Shown: in pieces, positions 18,494 through 25,958 of the stretch | How positions within the stretch are numbered: position 1 is the first letter of the stretch | Layout of the letters: each line of letters opens with the position of its first letter | Assembly (NCBI RefSeq): GCF_928382285.1 | Contig: NZ_CAKMSS010000001.1 | Span: 1 to 64,000 of the forward strand | DNA length: 64,000 bases | Direction: 5' to 3' | Origin: Rothia nasimurium | GTDB lineage: Bacteria > Actinomycetota > Actinomycetes > Actinomycetales > Micrococcaceae | Notes under the pieces: generated by a model | The model's input: only the letters and a program-made list of their open reading frames with translations | Told to the model about the DNA's origin: nothing | The model's database searches: none | Program-made: the position numbers and the translations under genes

Positions 18494-19165
18494 ATGACAA
18501 CCCTTCTCACCGCTGCGCCTGCCCTGCTCGGGCTGGGGCTCATGATGGGCTTTAGCCCCTCGCTCTACAGCATCACCTTTCTGGCGCTCATCAACGACCC
18601 CAGCAAAATGCATATTGTCCGCTGGATTAGTGGCGGAATTGTCATGGGGGCTACCGTCCTCGTCCTGCTCTTCCGCTTCGTTGACCCAGAGAACCTAATA
18701 CAGCTGGTTCACAGCGATGCGAGCAAAGTCCTCGTGCGAAAAAGCATTGATGCCGGTGCCGCCCTGCTGCTTGCACTATCGGCAGTCCTGCTCTGGACGC
18801 GCAGAAACCGCCCCAAGAGGGCACATAAGGTTAAAAACTTACACCTCTCACCCCGGAAAGCTGTGCTAGAAGGCTTTTTGAATTCGGCTATCGGATTGAG
18901 CTCGATGGCAACGATGTATATGGTGGGTCGCCTGCTCACAACGGTGAGCCACAACGCGGTTGAATGGGTGCTGGCCTATCTCATCTTTACAGTCGGTATG
19001 GTTGGGCCCTACCTGCTACTCGAAGCAAGCTGGGACCGCTTCCCGGGCTTTGCTCACGCTGTCACAGGTGTGCTTGCAAGGATTAAGAATGCCAACCTAA
19101 CCGCTCTCTATAGCCTGATGTTGCTAGTAGGGGCAGTCTTCTTTGGGGTGCTGGCTGTTCGTTAG
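18494..19165 (+). CDS. GAP/Sap-like (SfLAP) family membrane protein
   Basis: The frame opens at 18425, but ATG 18494 (MTTLLTAAPALLGLGLMMGF) gives a cleaner N-terminus with an immediate membrane helix and 223 residues. About six hydrophobic segments are visible. The GLGLMMGFSPSLYSITFLAL opening and the basic RRNRPKRAHKVK loop in the middle resemble the GAP family (peptidoglycolipid/sulfolipid-addressing proteins), which are related in fold to LysE-type exporters. The transported substrate is unknown. It stands alone between the prp hairpin and the Rrf2 gene. Confidence 0.6.
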   Translation: MTTLLTAAPALLGLGLMMGFSPSLYSITFLALINDPSKMHIVRWISGGIVMGATVLVLLFRFVDPENLIQLVHSDASKVLVRKSIDAGAALLLALSAVLLWTRRNRPKRAHKVKNLHLSPRKAVLEGFLNSAIGLSSMATMYMVGRLLTTVSHNAVEWVLAYLIFTVGMVGPYLLLEASWDRFPGFAHAVTGVLARIKNANLTALYSLMLLVGAVFFGVLAVR

Positions 19166-19201
19166 CTGGGGAAGATTTGATTTGTGTCGGTTCGTGCCCT
19201 A

Positions 19202-19232
19202 TATTTGTATCTGTTGCTGAAACAAATACAAA
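19202..19232. promoter_or_regulatory. Inverted repeat upstream of the Rrf2 gene
   Basis: TTTGTAT at 19204-19210 and ATACAAA at 19226-19232 form an inverted repeat with a 15-base spacer; the overlapping TATTTGT/ACAAATA pair (19202-19208, 19222-19228) is also perfect. Its position 12-42 bases before the Rrf2 start suggests an autoregulatory operator. Confidence 0.5.
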
Positions 19233-19243
19233 AAGGATGTTCT

Positions 19244-19678
19244 GTGGATACAAAATTCTCGGTCGCCGTACACACCCTGGTCATGCTCTCGGAAGCCGAC
19301 GATAAACTCACCTCTGAGGCCATAGCAACCAGCGCGGGCACCAACGCCAGCTACATTCGCAAAATCATCTCCCTGCTCAAAAAAGCAGACCTGCTTGACC
19401 GCATCCCCGGTAGCTTTGACTACCAGCTCGGTAAGCCGAAAACCGAAATGACCCTGCTCGATATCTACCGGGCCGTTAACCCCAACATCCACATTGATAC
19501 CCACCAAAACGCCAACCCGGAATGCCCGGTAGGGGGCCATATCAATGCGGTGCTCGACCCCATCGCCGCCCGTGCCGAACAGGCCATGACCGACCAGCTA
19601 GCAGGAATCACCCTGGATACAGTCATCGAAGATATCAGGGCCAGCTACCTAGCAGCCCACCCCGACGCTCAAATTTAA
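19244..19678 (+). CDS. Rrf2-family transcriptional regulator (YwnA-like)
   Basis: GTG 19244 gives 144 residues and has AAAAAGGA upstream; the longer frame from 19184 has no ribosome-binding site and covers the putative operator. The winged helix is typical of Rrf2 proteins (KFSVAVHTLVMLSE, then TSEAIATSAGTNASYIRKIISLLKKADLL). The three-Cys cluster of iron-sulfur Rrf2 members such as IscR is absent: only one Cys (in NPECPVGGH) remains, as in the YwnA/non-cluster branch. It lies 37 bases upstream of a quinone-reductase-like gene, which it probably controls. Confidence 0.88.
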   Translation: MDTKFSVAVHTLVMLSEADDKLTSEAIATSAGTNASYIRKIISLLKKADLLDRIPGSFDYQLGKPKTEMTLLDIYRAVNPNIHIDTHQNANPECPVGGHINAVLDPIAARAEQAMTDQLAGITLDTVIEDIRASYLAAHPDAQI

Positions 19679-19715
19679 CATCGCCTCCACTATCACCCAC
19701 CCGAAAGAGAAAACC

Positions 19716-20717
19716 ATGAAAGCCTTTACCCTCACCTCCTACGCCAACGGCGGTGCCACTCAGTGGGCGGACGTCCCCGCCCCCGTCGCCGGGCCCGGCC
19801 AGGTGGTTATTGGCGTCCGCGCCGCAGGCCTCAACCCGCTTGATGCCATGATTGCCCGCGGTGATTTCAAGCAGCTCCTGCCCTACAAGCTCCCCCTCAT
19901 CCTGGGGCAGGAAGTCGCCGGGGACGTCCTCGCCGTCGGTAGCGGCGTCACCGACTACTCGGTAGGGGATAAGGTCTTTACCCGCCTGCCTATCGACGTT
20001 ACCGGCGGATTTGCCGAACAGGTCGCTGTAGACGCTGCCCAGATTGCGCCCCTGCCTGCCAACCTGACCTACGCTGAAGCCGCTGGCCTGCCCCTGGTCC
20101 TACTCACCGCTATTCAGGCCTTCACCGAAAAGGCCCCCATCAAGCCCGGTGATAAGGTCTTCATCCAGGGCGGTACCGGCGGGTTGGGCTCTATCGCTAT
20201 CCAGGTCGCCAAGCGCCTGGGCGCAACCGTTGCCACCACCGTCAGCACCAAGAACGTCGAGCTGGCTAAGACCCTGGGGGCTGACGTGGTTATCGACTAC
20301 CGCACCCAGAACTACGAGGAGCACATCTCGGGCTACGACATCGTGCTCGATACCTTGGGCAAGGGGGAAACCACTCGTTCCATGAAGGTGCTGGCACCCG
20401 GCGGCATCCTGGTGACCGTGGTCGGGGCGCCCGATACCGACTTCGCCGCCCAGCTCGGTAAGAAGGCCCTGACCCCGGTCATGTGGTTCCTCAGCCGAAA
20501 AGAGCGGGCTGCTGCCAAGAAGCTCGGCGTGACCTACAAGTTCCTCTTCATGCGGGCTGAGGCAGACCAGCTCAAGAACTACACACCCGCCATCGAATCT
20601 GGCGCTATTAAGCCCCTGGTCGCCCAGACCCTACCCTTTGACCGCCTGGAAGAAGCCCTCGACCTACTCGCAGCAGGCAAGGGTGGCCCCGGCAAAATCG
20701 TCGTTGAAACGAATTAG
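19716..20717 (+). CDS. NADP-dependent zinc-free alcohol dehydrogenase / quinone oxidoreductase
   Basis: The 333-residue medium-chain dehydrogenase/reductase lacks the zinc ligands and has the quinone oxidoreductase arrangement. It has LPLILGQEVAGDVLAVGSGV in the catalytic half and the nucleotide-binding IQGGTGGLGSIAIQVAKRLG in the Rossmann half. The likely role is NADPH-dependent reduction of quinones or reactive carbonyls. It follows the Rrf2 gene with GAAAGAGAAAACC before the ATG. Its last 77 bases recur in a decayed copy at 22026-22101, on the other side of the EcsC-like gene. Confidence 0.88.
   Translation: MKAFTLTSYANGGATQWADVPAPVAGPGQVVIGVRAAGLNPLDAMIARGDFKQLLPYKLPLILGQEVAGDVLAVGSGVTDYSVGDKVFTRLPIDVTGGFAEQVAVDAAQIAPLPANLTYAEAAGLPLVLLTAIQAFTEKAPIKPGDKVFIQGGTGGLGSIAIQVAKRLGATVATTVSTKNVELAKTLGADVVIDYRTQNYEEHISGYDIVLDTLGKGETTRSMKVLAPGGILVTVVGAPDTDFAAQLGKKALTPVMWFLSRKERAAAKKLGVTYKFLFMRAEADQLKNYTPAIESGAIKPLVAQTLPFDRLEEALDLLAAGKGGPGKIVVETN
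20641..20717 (+). repeat. Direct repeat copy A (intact 3' end of the quinone oxidoreductase gene)
   Basis: The 77 bases encoding the last 25 residues and stop of the oxidoreductase match 22026-22101. By hand alignment there are seven substitutions and one single-base deletion in copy B. Similarity continues weakly for about nine bases past the stop. Confidence 0.85.
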
Positions 20718-20733
20718 AGGTAATCGAATTTTG

Positions 20734-20773
20734 AGTGAAACCACCGAACTCTCGAGAGTTCGGTGGTTTCACT
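20734..20773. terminator. Perfect 40-base palindrome, bidirectional terminator
   Basis: The stretch is a perfect palindrome centred on CTCGAG at 20751-20756. It lies between the quinone oxidoreductase gene and the convergent EcsC-like gene. Few T follow on the plus strand (ttaataat), so it may serve the minus strand as well. Confidence 0.7.
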
Positions 20774-20799
20774 TAATAATCTTACTTCAACAATTGAAT

Positions 20800-21786
20800 T
20801 TAGCTTTTCTTTCTATTTTTTAGAGAAAGGGGAAGCTTTCCTTTTGCTGAACCGATAATTTGTTTAGCTTGCTCTTTTTTGTTGGTCTTGGACTCATCTT
20901 CATCGAGGATAAACTCTTCGGGCACCTTGCCATCGGGCCATGCTAGTGGGAGTCCCTTTAGGTGCTTCTGAAGCTGGCCTGATTGGGATTTAAGGGACGC
21001 GTAGGTTAGGCTTCCGGAAATTATCCCGCCAGCCAGGGGGACAGCCTTTGCTACACCTTTTGCAAAGCTGTCTTTGGTAACCTTAACCCCGATAAATCTC
21101 AGTGTCTTTTTGATTGGGCCGTAATAAAAGGTTTTCGTTAGAGCCTTTTTAGCGATATTTCGTTGAACAGCAGGGCGAGCTATATCGTTCGCAAATTTCA
21201 TGAGATTATTTGCCGCACCCCCTACTCCAAGCATTACTCCAAGAAACATCGCAAATTTTGCAACTGTTTCATCATCTTTTTCGTTCAAATCAGAGATGAA
21301 CGACTGCCATCCATACAAATATGCTAATTTCTGCATCACGCGGAATGCATGTACATAGTATTGCGTAACATCAGCGGGAATGGTTGCAATCATTCCAAAC
21401 CCGCCAGGAAGGCCGGCAGCAAAAGAGATTGCTGAGGATTTACGAGTCTCAAATTCGATAGCAGATTTTGCAAGTTTATCGATAAGACGCGAGTCTATAC
21501 CGGCCTGAGCGGGAGTAGAATTGATTACCTCATCAATTTTGTCTTCAGGAATGAATGCCTTTTCAAGTTCACTCCTAATGAACGCCTCTCTGTCAATTTT
21601 GACACCCTTAAGGCGAGTGATGGTAGTGATAAATTTTCTACCTATTTCTTCTGCCTCGTCGTCAGTAACTTCGTCTGTAACGGGTTGAAGGGCCTCAGAC
21701 GGGGGTAACGCTGAATCTAGATTTAGTTCAGTGCTTTTAGAGTCTTCATCTACTGTTGGCTTAGCGGCAGGAACTGTGGAATCCAT
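20800..21786 (-). CDS. EcsC-like protein of lower G+C content
   Basis: ATG 21786 gives 328 residues and has AAAGG six bases upstream; a TTG at 21792 is the alternative. The first ~75 residues are acidic and disordered. The core (residues about 75-270) has the segments GLPGGFGMIATIPADVTQYY and AFRVMQKLAYLYGW, which resemble the EcsC family. Two glycine-rich hydrophobic stretches follow (MFLGVMLGVGGAANN and AVPLAGGIISGSLTYASL), and the tail is Lys-rich. EcsC proteins have no established biochemical activity. Base composition is visibly lower in G+C than both sides, and the gene is bracketed by copies A and B of the oxidoreductase 3' end, so it was probably acquired. Confidence 0.7.
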   Translation of the reverse strand: MDSTVPAAKPTVDEDSKSTELNLDSALPPSEALQPVTDEVTDDEAEEIGRKFITTITRLKGVKIDREAFIRSELEKAFIPEDKIDEVINSTPAQAGIDSRLIDKLAKSAIEFETRKSSAISFAAGLPGGFGMIATIPADVTQYYVHAFRVMQKLAYLYGWQSFISDLNEKDDETVAKFAMFLGVMLGVGGAANNLMKFANDIARPAVQRNIAKKALTKTFYYGPIKKTLRFIGVKVTKDSFAKGVAKAVPLAGGIISGSLTYASLKSQSGQLQKHLKGLPLAWPDGKVPEEFILDEDESKTNKKEQAKQIIGSAKGKLPLSLKNRKKS

Positions 21787-22025
21787 GGGCAACCTTTACT
21801 TATAAAATCAAGAGATTTGGAGTTCTGATGAGTTGTTAACGATTGTAGTGGCATGTAGTCACCGCACAGAAGGTTTTGAGATTCCAAATCTGGTAAATCT
21901 GTAACTTCAGTGACTGCTGAGGTCGCTCATACTGATAACTCACTCAAGGTGTTCCCTAACAACGATCATTGGTTTAATCCTTTGGAGCTGTGGTAACAGC
22001 TACCTGGCATAACCTCCTGGTTCCT
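21787..22025. other. Gene-free spacer upstream of the EcsC-like gene
   Basis: This 239-base A+T-rich stretch holds the leftward promoter region of the EcsC-like gene and ends at repeat copy B. TATAAG on the minus strand at about 21796-21801 is too close to the start to be a -10 for that ATG with a leader. No convincing gene or RNA is seen. Confidence 0.5.
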
Positions 22026-22101
22026 AGCGTTTGGAAGAAGCCCTCGACCTGCTCGCAGCAGGCAAGGCGGCCCCGGCAAAATCGTCGTTGAAATGAACTA
22101 G
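22026..22101 (+). pseudogene. Direct repeat copy B: decayed 3' end of a quinone oxidoreductase gene
   Basis: This copy reads LEEALDLLAAGK as in the intact gene. A single-base deletion near 22066 then shifts the frame to a premature TGA. Nothing upstream of it resembles the rest of the gene, so only the 3' tail remains. It lies 72 bases before parA. Confidence 0.85.
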
Positions 22102-22172
22102 AAGGTGATGACTTGCACCCACCAGCTAAACTGGTAGGTAAAAGTCTTGAACCCAACCAAAGGTGAAACACA

Positions 22173-23033
22173 GTGACTGAAACCGGCGCTGAGCAGCTCG
22201 GCCCCACCGGCCGCCCCCTGCGCATCTACCCCGACCCCGCCCCCCTCTCCACTCACGGGCCCGCCCGCATCATCTCCATGGTCAACCAAAAGGGCGGCGT
22301 CGGAAAAACCACCTCCACCATCAACCTCGGTGCCGCGCTCGCAGAAGCCGGACGCCGCGTCCTACTCGTCGACTTCGATCCTCAGGGCGCGCTGTCCGCC
22401 GGTTTCGGCGCCAACCCCCACGAACTCGACCTCACCGTCTACAACGTCATGATGGACCGCAAGGTCGATATCCGCGAGGTTATCCAGAGCACCGAATTCG
22501 AGAACATCGACCTGCTCCCCGCCAACATCGACCTCTCCGCAGCCGAAGTGCAGCTGGTCAACGAGGTCGCCCGCGAGCAGGTTCTCGCCAGCGCCCTGCG
22601 CAAGGTCGAAAACGACTACGACGTTATCCTGATTGACTGCCAGCCCTCCCTGGGCCTACTCACCGTCAACGCCCTGACCGCCAGCCACGGCGTCATCATC
22701 CCGCTCATCTGCGAGTTCTTCGCCCTGCGCGCGGTAGCCCTGCTGGTGGACTCCATCGAAAAGGTGCAGGACCGCCTGAACCCCAAGCTCGAAATCGACG
22801 GCGTGCTCGCCACCATGTTCGACTCCCGCACCCTGCACTCAAAAGAGGTACTGGCCCGTATCGTTGACGCCTTTGGAGACAAGGTCTTCGACACCGTCAT
22901 TAAGCGCACCGTTAAGTTCCCCGATGCCTCCGTATCGGCAGAACCTATCCTGTCGTACGCCTCGAACCACCCCGGTGCCGAGGCCTACCGCCAGCTAGCC
23001 CGCGAGCTGATCTCCCGCGGCGGCGCCCCCTAA
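22173..23033 (+). CDS. parA: ParA/Soj-family chromosome partitioning ATPase (scp-linked)
   Basis: The 286-residue protein has the deviant Walker A motif KGGVGKTTSTINLG, Walker A' in LLVDFDPQGALSAGFG and Walker B in VILIDCQPSLGLLTVNAL. It belongs to the ParA type found next to scpA and scpB and away from the oriC parAB pair. An N-terminal tail of about 30 residues precedes the fold. The GTG start at 22173 has AAAGGTGAAA upstream. It is followed by scpA after 151 bases. Confidence 0.92.
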   Translation: MTETGAEQLGPTGRPLRIYPDPAPLSTHGPARIISMVNQKGGVGKTTSTINLGAALAEAGRRVLLVDFDPQGALSAGFGANPHELDLTVYNVMMDRKVDIREVIQSTEFENIDLLPANIDLSAAEVQLVNEVAREQVLASALRKVENDYDVILIDCQPSLGLLTVNALTASHGVIIPLICEFFALRAVALLVDSIEKVQDRLNPKLEIDGVLATMFDSRTLHSKEVLARIVDAFGDKVFDTVIKRTVKFPDASVSAEPILSYASNHPGAEAYRQLARELISRGGAP

Positions 23034-23184
23034 ACGCACCTGCCCCTATGCTCTAGGCTACTTTTGCCCGTCTGCCCTTGAAGAACCTCGGGGCAGGCGG
23101 GCACAATGGTTAAAACACAGAAAAAGAACGGCTCATGAGAAGCCGCCGAATCCTGGCTCAAAGACCCACAGGAGACTCGCTGCC

Positions 23185-24015
23185 GTGACGGTACCGAACA
23201 CACTTACCCAGAGCGCCCCTGCGCCCTTTACGCTCACCCTAAGCAACTTCGAAGGACCCTTCGACCTGCTGCTCACCCTGATTTCCCGCCGTAAACTCGA
23301 TATCACCGATATCGCCCTGGCCGAAGTCACCGACGAATTTCTCACCTACATCCGCCCCCTGCTTGAAGACGGCAGCGATGCCGCCCTCAACACCGCAAGC
23401 GACTTTCTCGTCACCGCTTCCACCCTGCTCGAACTCAAAACAGCGCGACTGCTCCCGCGCAGCGACAAAGCTCTAGCCGCCAACCCCGACCTGCTTGAAG
23501 CCCGCGACCTGCTCTTTGCCCGCCTGCTTCAGTACCGGGCCTACCGCGAGGTTGCAAGCGTGCTCGAAGAGCGATTCACCGCAGAAAACCAGCGCTTTTC
23601 CCGCACCGTCGCCCTCGAACCGGCCTTCACCAAGGTACTACCCGAGCTGGTCTTCGACCTGACCCCGCAGGCCTTTGCTGAGATTGCCGCCCGCGCCCTG
23701 CGCCTGCACGAAGACCCCGACATCGAGCCGGAACCCGAGCACATCGACACCGGCCACATCTACACCCCGGCCACCACCATCGCAGCCGAAGAAGCGACGC
23801 TGTTGGCCAAGCTGGGGGAGAGCGGCGGGCAGTTGAGTTTCGCCGAGGCCTGTGCGGACGCCTCCAGCCGCGAAGTCGTGGCCGTCCGCTTTCTTGCGGT
23901 GCTAGAACTCTATAAAGAGGGCAAACTCGCCGTAGAACAGGGCCAGGCTCTGGGCCCCATCACCCTGCGCCTTGAAAGCCCAGCAACCGCCCACCGGGAA
24001 GGAGAGACAGAATGA
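23185..24015 (+). CDS. scpA: Segregation and condensation protein A
   Basis: The 276-residue kleisin subunit bridges the SMC heads. The family opening FTLTLSNFEGPFDLLLTLISRRKLDITDIALAEV is clear, with the winged-helix C-terminus (SFAEACADASSREVVAVRFLAVLELYKEGKL). The GTG start at 23185 follows CAGGAGACTCGCTGCC. Its stop overlaps scpB's start (ATGA, 4 bases), so the two are translationally coupled. Confidence 0.95.
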   Translation: MTVPNTLTQSAPAPFTLTLSNFEGPFDLLLTLISRRKLDITDIALAEVTDEFLTYIRPLLEDGSDAALNTASDFLVTASTLLELKTARLLPRSDKALAANPDLLEARDLLFARLLQYRAYREVASVLEERFTAENQRFSRTVALEPAFTKVLPELVFDLTPQAFAEIAARALRLHEDPDIEPEPEHIDTGHIYTPATTIAAEEATLLAKLGESGGQLSFAEACADASSREVVAVRFLAVLELYKEGKLAVEQGQALGPITLRLESPATAHREGETE

Positions 24016-24818
24016 GCGGGAACCCCGACTACACCGACGATGACCTCAAGATTCTGCTCTCCGGCAGCTGGGACGCTGAACCGGAGCAGGAGCCCGAACC
24101 TGAGCCAGCACCGCAGCCCGAGCCAGTACCAGAAGAAACCTCCCCGGTGGCACCCCAACCCGCTGCTAAGCCAACGAAAGCCGCTCCGCAGGTGGCGGCG
24201 TCCGCCCACGAACTCAACCGAGTTGAGCTCCAACCCGGCGGCGTGAAAGCCGCTATCGAGGCGATTTTGGCGGTAGCCGATGTGCCGGTGAGCGTTCGTG
24301 AGTTCGCGGCGGCCCTGATCGTCTCAGAACGAGCCATCGAAACCGCCCTCGACGAGCTGATGCGCGACTACGACGGCTACGACGATGCCACCGGCACCCA
24401 CGAGCCCCGCGGCTTTGAACTCCGCCAAGTGGCAGGTGGCTGGCGGCTCTACTCCCGGGCTGATTTTTCACCCTGGGTCAGCCGGTTCGTGGTGGGCGCC
24501 CAGACCGTCAAACTCACCAAGGCAGCCCTCGAAACCCTGGCCGTTATTGCCTATCAGCAACCGGCCACCAGGGCCTATATTGCCCAGGTGCGCGGGGTTT
24601 CGGCAGACGCGGCGGTGCGCAACCTCCTACAGCGCGGCCTCATCACTGAGACCGTGCCCGATGAAACCGGGGCCACCCAGTACATCACCACCGACACCCT
24701 GCTTGAAAAGCTGGGGCTGAACTCCCTTGACGAGCTTCCCGCCCTGGCCCCCTACCTACCCGACCCCCACGAGGTGGGCAGCAGCACCACCACCCTAGAC
24801 TTGGATGACCCCAGCTAG
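24012..24818 (+). CDS. scpB: Segregation and condensation protein B
   Basis: The 268-residue protein carries two winged helices (GGVKAAIEAILAVADVPVSVREFAAAL and QTVKLTKAALETLAVIAYQQPATRA), the ScpB fold. It joins ScpA and SMC in chromosome compaction. The first ~70 residues are a Pro/Glu-rich disordered extension beyond the core family length. It overlaps scpA by four bases and is followed by rluB after 57 bases. Confidence 0.95.
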   Translation: MSGNPDYTDDDLKILLSGSWDAEPEQEPEPEPAPQPEPVPEETSPVAPQPAAKPTKAAPQVAASAHELNRVELQPGGVKAAIEAILAVADVPVSVREFAAALIVSERAIETALDELMRDYDGYDDATGTHEPRGFELRQVAGGWRLYSRADFSPWVSRFVVGAQTVKLTKAALETLAVIAYQQPATRAYIAQVRGVSADAAVRNLLQRGLITETVPDETGATQYITTDTLLEKLGLNSLDELPALAPYLPDPHEVGSSTTTLDLDDPS

Positions 24819-24875
24819 CGCTAGCTAGCTGCGGCATCACCAGAAACTACGACACAGAGGAAAGAGATAAAAGAA

Positions 24876-25958
24876 ATGGCATACGGAAACAACTCATCAC
24901 GAGGTAACTCAAACCGCGGCGGCCGCCCCGGTGCAGGCAAAGCAGGAGCCGGACGCGGCGGCAAGGGTTTTGCCGGCGCTGGCAAGGGCGGAGCCGGTAA
25001 GGGCGGTTCAGGCCGCTCAGGTTTCGCCGGTAACAAGGGTGCTAAGCCCGGTACCCCCGGCGGCCCCCGCAAGGCAGGCACCGGCAAGGGACCTAAGTTC
25101 CGCTCAGGCCAGCCCTTCGCTAAGGAAATGGGCGAGTTCCGCCCCGCTAACCGCGGCTCCAAGAACTTTGGCCCCCACCGTCCGCGCCGCCCCAAGAATG
25201 CGCCCGTTGACCACTACCCCTTCTACGACCATGAGGGCGTCCGCCTGCAGAAGGTCATGGCGTCCGCAGGTGTGGCCTCCCGCCGCGTCTGCGAAGAAAT
25301 GATTGAAGAGGGCCGCGTGACCGTCAACGACGTCCTTGTAACCGAACTTGGCGTACGCGTTAACCCCGACCAGGTCACTATCCAGGTTGACGGCATGACT
25401 ATTCAGACCAACGACAAGCTGGTCTACATGGTGCTCAACAAGCCCGCCGGTGTCGTCTCAGCCATGGGCGACCCCGACGGCCGCCCCAACATCTCCAACT
25501 TCCTGCGCTCCTCCATGACCGAACGGGTCTTCCACGTGGGCCGCCTGGATGTTGAAACCGAAGGTCTGCTCCTGCTGACCAACGACGGTGAGCTGGCCAA
25601 CCGCCTGACTCACCCCTCCTACGAGGTGCCCAAGACCTACCTGGTGCAGGTACCCGGCCCCATGGAACCCGGTATCGGTGCAGCCATGAAGAAGGGCCTG
25701 CGCCTGGAGGACGGCGTCACTCGCGTTGACGAGTTTAAGCTGGTCGACTCAACCCCCGGCCATGTGCTCGTTGAGGTCACCATCCACTCCGGCAAGAACC
25801 GCATCATCCGCCGCATGTTCGAGCACGTCGGCTACCCCGTCGAGAAGCTCGTGCGTGTTGAGATGGGCCCCATCCACATCGGCTCCCAGAAGCAGGGCAC
25901 CGTACGCAACCTGTCCAAGGTCGAAATCGGTAAGCTGCTGGCCTCGGTAGGCATGTAA
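24876..25958 (+). CDS. rluB: RluB/RsuA-family pseudouridine synthase with Gly/Lys-rich extension
   Basis: The 360-residue protein starts with about 110 residues of Gly, Lys, Ala and Arg-rich low-complexity sequence, then an S4 domain (RLQKVMASAGVASRRVCEEMI). The catalytic domain has the active-site Asp in GRLDVETEGLLLLTNDGELA. The family modifies uridine in 23S (RluB/E/F) or 16S (RsuA) rRNA; which one cannot be read. ATG 24876 is preceded by GAGGAAAGAGA. The stop and the tyrA ATG overlap by one base (TAATG). Confidence 0.92.
   Translation: MAYGNNSSRGNSNRGGRPGAGKAGAGRGGKGFAGAGKGGAGKGGSGRSGFAGNKGAKPGTPGGPRKAGTGKGPKFRSGQPFAKEMGEFRPANRGSKNFGPHRPRRPKNAPVDHYPFYDHEGVRLQKVMASAGVASRRVCEEMIEEGRVTVNDVLVTELGVRVNPDQVTIQVDGMTIQTNDKLVYMVLNKPAGVVSAMGDPDGRPNISNFLRSSMTERVFHVGRLDVETEGLLLLTNDGELANRLTHPSYEVPKTYLVQVPGPMEPGIGAAMKKGLRLEDGVTRVDEFKLVDSTPGHVLVEVTIHSGKNRIIRRMFEHVGYPVEKLVRVEMGPIHIGSQKQGTVRNLSKVEIGKLLASVGM

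Noticed and set aside
20734..20773. Transposon end or attachment core at the 40-base palindrome
   Set aside because: It is a perfect palindrome between convergent genes, the usual terminator form, and is not repeated at the other end of the EcsC-like gene.
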